From CAYTLW01 sp964438735 (GTDB taxonomy: Bacteria > Myxococcota_A > UBA9042), in the NCBI GenBank assembly GCA_964438735.1, contig CAYTLW010000011.1:39444-103443 (forward strand): 64,000 nt of DNA. Direction: 5' to 3'. The position numbers and the translations under genes are program-made. Of this stretch, positions 16,082 to 25,185 are shown in pieces (position 1 is the first letter of the stretch; every line of letters starts with the position of its first letter). Under the pieces are notes generated by a model. That model was not told the origin of the DNA. It made no database searches and saw nothing but the letters and a program-made list of their open reading frames with translations.

Positions 16082-19000
16082 GCCTGCGCCTCCGCCGATG
16101 GTGGGGGATCCAGCGCCCGGTCCAGCGCCTCAACCACCGCGCGCGGCCAGCGATCGGCGTAGACGCCCTGCACCTGGCCACGGCTATCGCGCCCCTGCGG
16201 CCCGACCATGCCGCGCACGAAGAGGTAGAGATGGCCGCCAAAGTGCCGATCGTAGTCGTAGTTCGCGCCCAGGCGATCGGCCAGCAGGCGGTGCAGCGCC
16301 ACGGTGTAGATCAATGCCTGCAAGTGATAGCCATGGCCCGCCATGGCCCAGGCCAGCCACGGTCGGCTGTAGTGCATCGGCCGGCTGTGGCGCTGACCTG
16401 GCGGGCTGATGCGGTTGGTCTTGTAATCAGCCAGGTAGAGCCGCCCGCCGGCGCGGAAGACCAGGTCCACCTGGCCGGTCAGGATGCCGGCGATGCGCGG
16501 CAGCAGGGTCCAGTCCGCGCGGACGTCCGGCCCCATGGCGGCGGCGCGCTCGCGGGCGTCGTCGCTGCGGGCCATCAAAGTCGCCAACCACGGCCGACCA
16601 TCCCAATCCGTCTCGCCCAGGCGCGGCCGCAGGGCATCGGCCACGGCTTCGCCATCGAGCGCTGTGCCCGGCTGCCAGCGCTCGCCACCGACCAGCGACA
16701 GGTCGAAGTCCAGTTCGTCCATGCGCTGCTCATCGGTCAGGTCCGCCAGGCAGAGACCGGCCGGCAACCCCTGTGACGGATCGTTCAGCGGCGCGCTGTC
16801 CAGGGGGGTGCGCAGGATCGTCGGCAGGGCGGCCAGCAACAGGTCGCGATCGACCCCGCGGCGATGACCGAAGCGCTGGCCCAGGTCTGCCGTCAGCGTC
16901 GCCGCGTCGCGACCCCGAGGTGCGCCCGGCGCCGACTTCTCGAACAACGCCCCCGCCTCGTCCGGCTGGAAGCCGAGGTGCTCGAACACCGCGTGCACCC
17001 AGGTGCCCACGACCCGCCCGCCCCACATGGCGGCCAGGGGCAACTCTTCTTGGGCCGAGGGTGCCAGGCCCCCAGGCAGGGCCACGTTGGCGGCTGCGGT
17101 ACTCTCGTCGGCCCCGGCGTCGGTCCGCGCCCCGCCTCCCGCCGCCGGCGCCAGACCGACCGCGTCGAGGGACGCCTCTCGTTCAGCCGGCTCGTCACCA
17201 TGTACCTGGCGACCGCCCACCATCGAGGTGAAGCTCGCCCGCTGCCAGGTGCCACCCAGGCGCTGCCTCTGCAGGCTGGCCACACGCCAATCGTCAGCCG
17301 ATTCTCGCTTCGCGTTGGCCCGCCGTGGCCCATCGACCGATGTGTCGGCGGCGGCGAAGCGCCAGCCGATCTCGCCGTGCACAGCGAGCGCTTCCAGGAG
17401 CTCAACCGATTCCTCTTCAGCCGCCTGCCTGGCCGCCAGCCGTTCGTCCAGCTTCTTGCCGGAGGTGATGTTCAGGCGGTTGGCCAGGTCGTCGATGAAG
17501 GCCATCACCTTCTCGTCGTCGCGCCGGCTCTCGGTGCGCAGCAGCAGTCGGTTGAGGGCGGCGTGGGCGCACTTGTCGCCCGCTGGACCGAACCAGGCCA
17601 CGCAGTGATGCTCGGCCCGCGTCAGGGCCACGTAGAGTTTGCGCATATCCTCCTGGCGACGCTCCGACCGGTGCATCGTCAACCGCCTTTGTCGGATGGG
17701 CGTGCCGCGGGCGTGCAGGTCGATCACAGCCGCACCGGCGCCGCCGGTCGGGTGCACCACCAGGGCCCCGGCTTCGTCCTTCGGCAGGAACGCCCGCCAG
17801 GCAAAGGGAAGCATCACGATGGGGTACTGCAGCCCCTTGGCCTTGTAGAGGGTGACCACACGGACCGCGTCGGCGTCGCTCTCCAGGCGCAGGTTGCCGA
17901 CCGGATCCTCGCTGTCACTGTCCAGGCGCTGCTGGCGCAACCAGCTGGCCAGACCCACCGGGCCCAGGTGCGCGCGCCGTTCGGCGCTGTGGCAGAGCTC
18001 CACCAGGTGGCGCAGGTCAGTGGCCAGGCGCTCGCCGTCGGCCAGGCCCAGCAGGCGCTCGATGACCGAAAAACCGGCCAGCAACTCCTGGACCACGCCG
18101 GCAAATCGATGCTTCTGCCAGCGCTCGGCGGCCCGGTTCAACGTGCCCCGCCAGGCGACCCAGTCCAGTCGATCCGGGCCCGCGTCGCCGCCCTCTCCAG
18201 CGCCTGTGCTGGCGTCGTCCAGCGCCGACTCCAGCTCGGCCACCGACCAGCCGAAGAGGGGGCAGATGGCCAGCCGCCGGGCCGCGCCTTCATGGCCGGG
18301 GCTGGCGATGGCGTCCAGCAGCAGCAGCAGCCAGGCGGCCGCCGCACTCTGGTAGACGGTGGCCTTGCCGGCTGCCACCGCCATGATGCCGTGGCGCCAC
18401 AGGGCGGTCTTGACCAGGGTCGCTTCCTGGTGGGCGTTGACCAGCACGGCGATGTCGCGCGGTGCCAGCGGCCGGCGCGTGGCCCTGTTGTGGTCGTCGG
18501 CTCCGGGCAGGGTGGCATCGCTGTCCAGCAGGGCGCGGATCTCGGCGGCGCAGTCCTTGGCCGCTCGGGCGGCGGCGCTCGCGAAGGTGCTCAGGCGGGC
18601 CCGACGCGGCGGCTGGACCAGCTCGCCGAGGTGGTCCGGGTCGTCGTCATCGACCAACTGCGGGCCGTCATCCAGCCAGCGCAGCTCCAGGGGGCGGCGG
18701 GCTCGCAAGGTCCCGTTCGCGCCGCTGCCGTCGATGTGTACGTCGGCCGTCACGGGCGGCCCATCCCGCAGGGCCCAGCCTGCATGGTCGGGCTTGTGAT
18801 CCACCGCGACGTAGGCCATGTCCAGGTCGCCGAAGGCGCCGGGGACGACGGTCCACAGGTGATTCAGGGCGGCGATGTAGCGCTCGTCGGAGCGGTAGTT
18901 GCGCGCCATGGTGGTCCGCTGCGTGGCGGCGATGGCCGCCTTGGCCGCCAGGTAGACGTGCACGTCGGCGCCACGGAAGGCGTAGATGGCCTGCTTGGGA

Positions 19001-20340
19001 TCGCCGACCAGGAAGAGTCGCTTGCCCGGCCGGCCGTGGAAGACCGCCTCCAGCACCGTCCACTGGGCGCTGTCCGTGTCCTGGAATTCGTCGACCATGG
19101 CGACGTCGAACTGACCCGCGATCGCAGTCGCCAGCGGTCCGTCCGGACCCTTTTCCTCGATGCGCTTGGCCAGGCGGGTCAGGATGGCGTCAAAGCTCAA
19201 CTCCCGCCGCCGCTGCAACTCGGCCTCCACCTGCACCCGCGCCCGGCGCCCGAAATCGGCCAGCAGGGCGCTGGCCGCCGTGCCCAGGCCGGCCAGCAAC
19301 GCCTCGAAACGATCCATGAGAGCCAGCTCCAGCGACTCGCCCGCCTGGAGTGCGCTTTCGACGCCGTTGCGAGTGAGCTTGGCGGCCTGGGCGCTCGTGA
19401 GACCGCTCGATCCGCTGGTGATGGGCCAGCCGGCGCCGTCTTCGAGCCAGCCATCGACCTTCGACACGGCCTTCTCGAAGGTCTTGGAGGCGTATGACCT
19501 GCGATTCAGGCGGCAGTTGGGGCTGTCCAGCTCGGCGCGCAGCATGGCGATCAGCCCCTGCCCGCCATCTTCGGATCGCCACCAGTCGGTCAGCGCCTGC
19601 ACAGCCGCCGGCCAGGGATCCCCATCTCCGTCGCCGTGGGGTTCCGGTTCGATCTCGCCAGCGCCGGCTCGGGTCGCTTCATCGGCCACCTTGCCCAGGG
19701 TCTTGCGGGTCCAGCCCAGCTTGCGCAGGCGCTCCATTTCGGCCAATGAGGCGCTGGCCATGCGCTCGGCCACCGCGTCGGCGGCCAGCCGATCGCGCAC
19801 CGCCTTCGTGCTCTCGACCAGGCTCAATTCCGTGTCCTGGCCGCTCTCGAAGGCCAGCGTATCCAGGACCCCCTGCGAGAAGCTGTGGATGGTCGAGATG
19901 GTGGCCTGGTCGAAATCCATCAGGGCCTGGCGAACGTTGCGCAGGCGCCGCTCCAGATCGGCGGGCTCCAGCCCCTCCCCGGGGCGACCGTGGACCAACA
20001 GGTTGAGCACGTCGTCGCCCGGCACCTCTGCCGGCGCCACGCCGCGGTTCACGGCCTTGATGGTGTCCTCGAGGGCGTGGCGGACGGCCATCAGGCGGGT
20101 GCGTACGCGCTCGCGCAGCTCCGCCGCCGCCGCCCGGGTGAAGGTCATCAGCAACAGGCGACCGATGGCCAGCCCGTTGCCGTCGGCACCGCCGGGCTCC
20201 ACCACCAGGCGCGCCACCAGGCTGGCCAGCTGCCACGTCTTGCCGGTGCCGGCGCTGGCTTCCAGCAGCCAGGTGCCCTCCGCGGCCAGCGGGGCCACGG
20301 CGCTCCAGGTGCCCACCTTGCCGGATGTGGCGTCGCTCAT
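16078..20340 (-). CDS. recB: Exodeoxyribonuclease V beta subunit (RecB helicase-nuclease)
   Basis: 1420 residues, rather longer than the roughly 1180 of E. coli RecB. UvrD-type 3'-5' helicase: Walker A A-S-A-G-T-G-K-T (28-35), 'L-L-M-T-F-T-R-A-A-A-A-E-L' motif Ia, 'M-V-D-E-F-Q-D-T-D' Walker B, 'L-V-G-D-P-K-Q-A-I-Y-A-F-R-G-A-D' and 'K-A-K-G-L-Q-Y-P-I-V'. The C-terminal RecB-family nuclease is complete, with the catalytic strand 'Y-L-A-D-Y-K-T-N-R' preceded by a conserved His and followed by 'Q-A-L-I-Y'. It overlaps both neighbours by 4 bp (recC and recD), as in a tight operon. The helicase and nuclease both look active. Confidence 0.96.
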   Translation of the reverse strand: MSDATSGKVGTWSAVAPLAAEGTWLLEASAGTGKTWQLASLVARLVVEPGGADGNGLAIGRLLLMTFTRAAAAELRERVRTRLMAVRHALEDTIKAVNRGVAPAEVPGDDVLNLLVHGRPGEGLEPADLERRLRNVRQALMDFDQATISTIHSFSQGVLDTLAFESGQDTELSLVESTKAVRDRLAADAVAERMASASLAEMERLRKLGWTRKTLGKVADEATRAGAGEIEPEPHGDGDGDPWPAAVQALTDWWRSEDGGQGLIAMLRAELDSPNCRLNRRSYASKTFEKAVSKVDGWLEDGAGWPITSGSSGLTSAQAAKLTRNGVESALQAGESLELALMDRFEALLAGLGTAASALLADFGRRARVQVEAELQRRRELSFDAILTRLAKRIEEKGPDGPLATAIAGQFDVAMVDEFQDTDSAQWTVLEAVFHGRPGKRLFLVGDPKQAIYAFRGADVHVYLAAKAAIAATQRTTMARNYRSDERYIAALNHLWTVVPGAFGDLDMAYVAVDHKPDHAGWALRDGPPVTADVHIDGSGANGTLRARRPLELRWLDDGPQLVDDDDPDHLGELVQPPRRARLSTFASAAARAAKDCAAEIRALLDSDATLPGADDHNRATRRPLAPRDIAVLVNAHQEATLVKTALWRHGIMAVAAGKATVYQSAAAAWLLLLLDAIASPGHEGAARRLAICPLFGWSVAELESALDDASTGAGEGGDAGPDRLDWVAWRGTLNRAAERWQKHRFAGVVQELLAGFSVIERLLGLADGERLATDLRHLVELCHSAERRAHLGPVGLASWLRQQRLDSDSEDPVGNLRLESDADAVRVVTLYKAKGLQYPIVMLPFAWRAFLPKDEAGALVVHPTGGAGAAVIDLHARGTPIRQRRLTMHRSERRQEDMRKLYVALTRAEHHCVAWFGPAGDKCAHAALNRLLLRTESRRDDEKVMAFIDDLANRLNITSGKKLDERLAARQAAEEESVELLEALAVHGEIGWRFAAADTSVDGPRRANAKRESADDWRVASLQRQRLGGTWQRASFTSMVGGRQVHGDEPAEREASLDAVGLAPAAGGGARTDAGADESTAAANVALPGGLAPSAQEELPLAAMWGGRVVGTWVHAVFEHLGFQPDEAGALFEKSAPGAPRGRDAATLTADLGQRFGHRRGVDRDLLLAALPTILRTPLDSAPLNDPSQGLPAGLCLADLTDEQRMDELDFDLSLVGGERWQPGTALDGEAVADALRPRLGETDWDGRPWLATLMARSDDARERAAAMGPDVRADWTLLPRIAGILTGQVDLVFRAGGRLYLADYKTNRISPPGQRHSRPMHYSRPWLAWAMAGHGYHLQALIYTVALHRLLADRLGANYDYDRHFGGHLYLFVRGMVGPQGRDSRGQVQGVYADRWPRAVVEALDRALDPPPSAEAQA

Positions 20341-23300
20341 GGGCCACCTCCGTCGCGGGTGAACTCACCGGCGCTGCCTTCGATCGGCGGCGGTCCGTCG
20401 GTCACCGCGGCCAGCAGCGGGCCGAAGATGGCCGCCGCTTCGGCCACCCAAGGCGGTTCAGTCGTGGCGTCGGCTGTCTGGTCCAGGGGCAGCCGCTCGT
20501 CCAGGTCGACCTCGCCCCAGGCCGCCTCGCGCCACGGATCGTCTTCGCTCAGCGCCGATTCGAAAGCGCGCGCCGCCTTGCGCCGCGTAGCAGGCGCAGC
20601 TCCCCACCACGACAGCCCGTCGGCTTCTACAAGGGTCTGCACCAGCGCCAGGGAGGCGCCCTCGAACAGGGGCACGCGCTGCACATGCGCGCGCCGCCAG
20701 GCGCTGACGATGGTGCGCAGATGGGCCGCCGCCTCATGGGCCGAATTCGGCGCCCGCAGCCAGGTGGTCTTTGTAGGCTTCTTCGTGCGGGCGCGGGTGA
20801 CCAGCGCCGCCGCCACCGGTGCCTCTCTGGTGGCCTCCAGCGTCGCCACCAGCAGGGCAATCCACGGCCGAAGCAGGCGATCGGCCCGAAACCCACTGCC
20901 GGTCACGTCGATGACCAGCGTGCGCGGATCGCCATCGGCCATCGCTGCCACGCGCCCGTAATTGCCCGCCACGTCCAGTCGCCAGCCTGCCGGATCTGTG
21001 ACGGTCGTCCGGGCGCTGAAGGGCGAACTGGCCTGCCCGTCCGTGTCCAGAAGAGCCAGCGCTGCCGCGGCCACCGCGGATGCCTCGTCGCCGAGGGCGG
21101 TGATTCGTTCGCCGCCCGATGGACCGATCTGCAGCTTGCCCTCGGCGCGCCAGCGGGCCGCGATCTCGTCGACCAGCTCGTCGGCCTGCTCGCCGGCGAA
21201 AAGGCCCTGGACCACCGGCTCGCGCACCTTCCAGCCGTCCAGCCCATCGAGTTCGAGCACCTCCCGATCGGGAACCTCGCTGATCTGCTCGCCGAGTCGG
21301 ACGTCGTGGCGGCCCCGCAGCAGCAGCCTGGCTGGCTGCAATACCTCGCGACCGAGGGTGGTGAAGTCCACCAGCCCGGGGGCCGGATTGCGCCCGTCGG
21401 GCGGCGCCCCTGGCTCGCCGTACTCGATGATCGCCGGTCGGGTCGCGGTCTCCCCCTCGGCGACGGAACGCAGTTGCAAGGCGGCGGCCAGCATGCCGCT
21501 GCCGAAGGCTCGCGGTCGCTGGCCATCGAAGCAGGCGCCGCTCCAGGGCTGCAACGGCACTTCGCGGCGCAGGGCGGTCGACGCGTGCGCCGCCCGTTCG
21601 TCAGATGCCCGTTCGTCAGATGCCCGTTCGCCAGATGCCCGTTCGTCATCGGCTGCCATGACCATGCGACCGTCGATGGCTTCGATCAGTTCGGCCACCG
21701 GCACCGCTGGCGGCAGTGGTTCGCCAGTGCGCTCGTCGCTGGCCGTCCAGGTCACCACCAGACGGCGGCGGGCGCTGATCACCGCCTCCATCAACAGGTG
21801 GCGATCGGCGGCGCGGCGATCGTGCTCGCCGACCCGCTTGTCGTGCGCCATGGGATCCCAGGCTCGGTTGCGGCTGACGCGGGGGAAGGTGGCGTCGTCC
21901 ATACCCAGCAGCACCACCACCTCGAAGGGCACGCTGCGCATGGGTTCCAGGGCGCAGACCGTCACAGCGCCGGTGATGGTGCGCTCGCCGCTGCGCGGCA
22001 CCTCGAAGCGGCCCTGCAGCCAGCTCCGCAGCGCATCCAGGCCGATGGGGCCGTCGAATCCCGCCGCCGCCAGGCCATCAAAGAAGCCGCTCAACTCGTC
22101 GTCCACCCGGGCTTCGAGCCAGGCCGCGGCGTCGCTGGTGGCGCAGAGATCGGCGCGCAGGGTCTGCAGGCGGGCTCGCCAGCCGGCGCCATCGGTGGCT
22201 TCGGCTACGGCTTGCCGATGATGCGAGAGTGCACGCAGCAGCGCGTAGAGCTTGCCGAAACGTGCCTGGCCGGCGGTGTCGGAGGCGGCATAGGGCGACA
22301 CCCGCAAATCGTCGTCGCTCGCTTGTGGATCGGCGCTGCCGGTGGCCGTGAGCAGGTCGCCATCGGTCTCGCCGAAGATGGCGCCCAAGGCGATCCGCTC
22401 GAGCGCGAACTCGAACGTATTCTGGTGCAGCCGAGGCTGCCCGGCAGCCGCGCGATCGGCGGCATCCAGGGCCCAACGGGCGCCGGCCTCCTGCAGCATT
22501 CGGCGCAGGTCGCTCACGTCATCGTCATCCAGGCCGAATCGCGCCTGGATCGGCGCCAGGGCCAGCAGGTCGAGCAGCCCGGGCAGGTCGAGTCGCTCGC
22601 TGGCCAGCTCCAGGATGCGCGCCATCACCTCGGCGATGGGGTTGGTGGCGCGCAGGCCCAGGTCGGCGATGTGGACCGGGATCGCCGGCAACGGGCCGGC
22701 CTGTCGGGTGCCGTCTTCGGCCCGCAGCAGACCGGGTGGCCGGGTGGCGAAGACGGCAGCGATCAGCGGCGCGTAGGTCTGGATGTCCGGCGTCATCACC
22801 ACCACGTCACGCGCCTCGATGACCGCCTCGCCATTGTCGAACACCCGCAGCAACACGTCGCGCAGCTCCTCCACCTGGCGCAGCGCGCTCGGGCATGGAT
22901 GCAGCGAAACCGAGCCATCGTCGTCGGCCAGCACGATCCGGTCGGCGGGCTCCGGCAGCGGCAGGTCATCCAGCAGACCCCGCTGGAGTACGGCCAGGGT
23001 GTGATCACCCTGTGGCGCCTCGAAGACCGACGCGGACTCGGGCTCCCGGTAGGTTGGCTGCAGGTCTTCGAGCAGCACCTGCAGGTCGCGGGAGGGCCCC
23101 GCCAATCCGGCCAGGAGCGGGCAGCCCTGGCCCGGCTCGGCGGGCTGTCGCTTGGATTCGCCGATCCACGTGCGCGCCGGCGCCAGGGCGTAGAGGTGGA
23201 CCTCGGTGGCGGCACCCAGCAGGTTCAGCACCTCCACGTCGGACCGGCCCTGGGTCGACAGCCCGAAGACGTGCAGGTGGGGCGCCAGCGGCTGCAGGCG

Positions 23301-23972
23301 ACCGGCTTTTTCCACCGCGCGCAGGCGAGCCAGTTGGCGGGGCCAGGCCTCCATGTCGATCTCGCGCCCCAGCTGTGCCAGGAGTTCCACAAGCCAGCGC
23401 TCTGAAGCTCGCGTCGTCTCTTTGCCCGCCGTTCCGCCGTCCGGCTCGCCATCGAGCCAGCGCAGGGCCACATCCGGTCGCTTGCGACCGATGCGATCGA
23501 GCACGTCGGCCACGTCGCGGGCGAAGGTCAGCTCACGGGCGCTCACCGCCCCCGCGGGCCAGCCGTCAGCGCTGCGCAGGTAGGCCACCGCCTGGTCAAA
23601 CGCGGGATGAGTCCCCACATGAGCACGGGCGCGCAGGGCCAGCAGGCAGCGCCAGGCCAGGGCGTCGGGCTGCCAGGCGGCGTCAGCGGCAGGCCCTCGC
23701 CACCAACCGGTCGCCGGCCGATCGCCGAGCGCGGCCGCCAGGGCGCCGTCGAAGGCTTGTCGCGGGAAGGGAAAGTCCACCCGGGCCAGCACCCTGCGTC
23801 GGCTGGCCAGCTGGTGGCCCAGCCAGGAGGCCATGCCACGGCTGCCCACCACCACCGGCACTGTGGCGAAGACGCGGTCGAGCGGGGCGGCGGGCAGTCC
23901 ACCATGCAGCCGCTCGGCCAGCGCGTCGGCGAGGCGCTCCATCCGGTTGCTGCGATGGATATGCAGCGCCAT
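20337..23972 (-). CDS. recC: Exodeoxyribonuclease V gamma subunit (RecC)
   Basis: 1211 residues from the ATG at 23972, chosen over the longer frame to 24071 because it follows a GGGAG-type site and starts with the family's typical 'M-x-L-H-I-H-x-S-N-R-M-E-x-L' beginning. RecC is an inactivated helicase-like scaffold that scans for Chi. Visible family features include 'R-L-x-V-F-G-L-S-T', 'R-I-V-L-A-D-D' and 'V-V-L-L-G-M-D-D-A-T-F-P-R' segments and the PD-(D/E)XK-like C-terminal fold without catalytic residues. It is first in the recC-recB-recD operon. An unusual 15-bp tandem repeat inserts D-E-R-A-S pentapeptides around residue 775-795. Confidence 0.92.
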   Translation of the reverse strand: MALHIHRSNRMERLADALAERLHGGLPAAPLDRVFATVPVVVGSRGMASWLGHQLASRRRVLARVDFPFPRQAFDGALAAALGDRPATGWWRGPAADAAWQPDALAWRCLLALRARAHVGTHPAFDQAVAYLRSADGWPAGAVSARELTFARDVADVLDRIGRKRPDVALRWLDGEPDGGTAGKETTRASERWLVELLAQLGREIDMEAWPRQLARLRAVEKAGRLQPLAPHLHVFGLSTQGRSDVEVLNLLGAATEVHLYALAPARTWIGESKRQPAEPGQGCPLLAGLAGPSRDLQVLLEDLQPTYREPESASVFEAPQGDHTLAVLQRGLLDDLPLPEPADRIVLADDDGSVSLHPCPSALRQVEELRDVLLRVFDNGEAVIEARDVVVMTPDIQTYAPLIAAVFATRPPGLLRAEDGTRQAGPLPAIPVHIADLGLRATNPIAEVMARILELASERLDLPGLLDLLALAPIQARFGLDDDDVSDLRRMLQEAGARWALDAADRAAAGQPRLHQNTFEFALERIALGAIFGETDGDLLTATGSADPQASDDDLRVSPYAASDTAGQARFGKLYALLRALSHHRQAVAEATDGAGWRARLQTLRADLCATSDAAAWLEARVDDELSGFFDGLAAAGFDGPIGLDALRSWLQGRFEVPRSGERTITGAVTVCALEPMRSVPFEVVVLLGMDDATFPRVSRNRAWDPMAHDKRVGEHDRRAADRHLLMEAVISARRRLVVTWTASDERTGEPLPPAVPVAELIEAIDGRMVMAADDERASGERASDERASDERAAHASTALRREVPLQPWSGACFDGQRPRAFGSGMLAAALQLRSVAEGETATRPAIIEYGEPGAPPDGRNPAPGLVDFTTLGREVLQPARLLLRGRHDVRLGEQISEVPDREVLELDGLDGWKVREPVVQGLFAGEQADELVDEIAARWRAEGKLQIGPSGGERITALGDEASAVAAAALALLDTDGQASSPFSARTTVTDPAGWRLDVAGNYGRVAAMADGDPRTLVIDVTGSGFRADRLLRPWIALLVATLEATREAPVAAALVTRARTKKPTKTTWLRAPNSAHEAAAHLRTIVSAWRRAHVQRVPLFEGASLALVQTLVEADGLSWWGAAPATRRKAARAFESALSEDDPWREAAWGEVDLDERLPLDQTADATTEPPWVAEAAAIFGPLLAAVTDGPPPIEGSAGEFTRDGGGP
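21592..21651. repeat. 15-bp tandem repeat, four copies, inside recC
   Basis: Units begin at 21592, 21607, 21622 and 21637. The first two are identical (GCCCGTTCGTCAGAT), the third has one substitution and the fourth differs at its end. On the coding strand they give repeated D-E-R-A-S / G-E-R-A-S pentapeptides, a charged linker between RecC segments. Copies in multiples of 15 bp keep the frame, so slippage would change linker length without breaking the gene. Confidence 0.9.
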
Positions 23973-24156
23973 GGAGAGCTCCCAAACGGCGAGCGGGGTG
24001 AACGAAAGCGGGGCCGAACGGCAAGCTAGCCCACGCCCGCAGGTGGCGCAATGACACCGCGCGCCGGCCATGTCACAACACGACCTGCAGGGGTGATTTG
24101 CCAGCCGCCCCCGCCGCGTTGCAACATCGGCCCGTTCTCAACAACCGGAACACCCC

Positions 24157-25173
24157 ATGGCCACCGCCCTGATTCGACACTGGCAGATGCTGCGTCTCAT
24201 CCCTCGCGCGCCGCGCAAGTTGTCCACGGCGATGCTGCACGCCCAGCTGGCCGAGCGCGGCTTCAAGGTCGACCTGCGCTCGGTGCAGCGCGACCTGCAC
24301 AAGCTGTCGCTGCGCTTTCCGCTGGTCTGCGATGAGCGTCATCGACCGCACGGCTGGTCGTGGAGCAGCACGGCTGAGGCCTTCGACGTGCCGGGCATGG
24401 ACCTGCACACGGCGCTGGCCTTCCGCCTGGCCGAAGATCACCTCGCCCACCTGATGCCCGGCGCCACCATGAGCTATCTCTCCCCCCACTTCAGGCACGC
24501 GCGTACGGTGCTGGCCGAAGCTGGCGGCGAGGGGGTGCCGCGCTGGCTGGACAAGGTGCGCGTGGTGCCTGCGGGCATGCCCATGGCGCCGCCGAAGATC
24601 GACCAGGAGGTGCTCGAAGCGGTGCACACTGGCCTGCTGCATGGCCGCCAGCTGAACCTGCGTTATCGGCCCCGCAACGCCGACGAGGACAAGGAGTACG
24701 TGGCCAACCCCCACGGCCTGGTCTACCGGGACTCGGTGGCCTACCTGGTCTGCTCGTTGTGGCAGTACGACGACGTGCTGCAGCTGGCCTTGCATCGGGT
24801 GAGCCACGCGGCGGTCTCCGATCTACCCCGCCACGTGCCGGAGGGCCTTTCGCTGGATGCGTACATCGCAGCTGGCGAGTTCGGCTTCCGCCTCGGCGAC
24901 CAGCCCGTCCCGCTGGTCGTGCGCATGCATCCCTGCGTCTCGGTGCGCCTGTACGAGACGCCGCTGGCCGAGGACCAGGTCCTGACCACAGGCGACGACG
25001 GTTGGGTACACTTGCGCGCTACAGTCGCCGACACCGCCCAGTTGCGGGTCTGGTTGCGCGGCCATGGTGAACTCTGCGAGGTGCTCGAGCCCGCCTCGCT
25101 GCGCGACGAGCTGGCGGTGAACGCGCGCGCCCTGGCCCGCATGTACGCCGACGACGACGGCGCGACCGCCTGA
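24157..25173 (+). CDS. WYL-domain transcriptional regulator
   Basis: 338 residues. The N-terminal winged helix-turn-helix (about 10-60) has the typical 'A-Q-L-A-E-R-G-F-x-V-D-L-R-S-V-Q-R-D-L' recognition region. The WYL domain follows (about 150-225, 'L-N-L-R-Y-R-P' and 'N-P-H-G-L-V-Y-R-D-S-V-A-Y-L-V', with A-Y-L where W-Y-L is usual), then a WCX C-terminal extension (about 245-325). WYL regulators such as DriD and PafBC sense nucleic-acid ligands and control DNA-damage or phage-defence genes. It is divergent from recCBD across 184 bp and 12 bp upstream of the hydrolase gene, so control of either is plausible. Confidence 0.93.
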   Translation: MATALIRHWQMLRLIPRAPRKLSTAMLHAQLAERGFKVDLRSVQRDLHKLSLRFPLVCDERHRPHGWSWSSTAEAFDVPGMDLHTALAFRLAEDHLAHLMPGATMSYLSPHFRHARTVLAEAGGEGVPRWLDKVRVVPAGMPMAPPKIDQEVLEAVHTGLLHGRQLNLRYRPRNADEDKEYVANPHGLVYRDSVAYLVCSLWQYDDVLQLALHRVSHAAVSDLPRHVPEGLSLDAYIAAGEFGFRLGDQPVPLVVRMHPCVSVRLYETPLAEDQVLTTGDDGWVHLRATVADTAQLRVWLRGHGELCEVLEPASLRDELAVNARALARMYADDDGATA

Positions 25174-25185
25174 TCGGAGCCGCCC

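Noticed and set aside
16864..19497. Plus-strand open frame of 877 residues across recB
   Set aside because: Antisense to recB; composition is low-complexity and no start or family motif supports it.
20325..23405. Plus-strand open frame of 1026 residues across recC
   Set aside because: Antisense to recC with Gln/His/Gly-rich composition; the recC frame has clear family motifs.
24052..24075. TGACA...TGTCA inverted repeat in the recC/WYL spacer
   Set aside because: Five-bp arms with a 15-base spacer are likely by chance in this sequence; no half-site repeats nearby.
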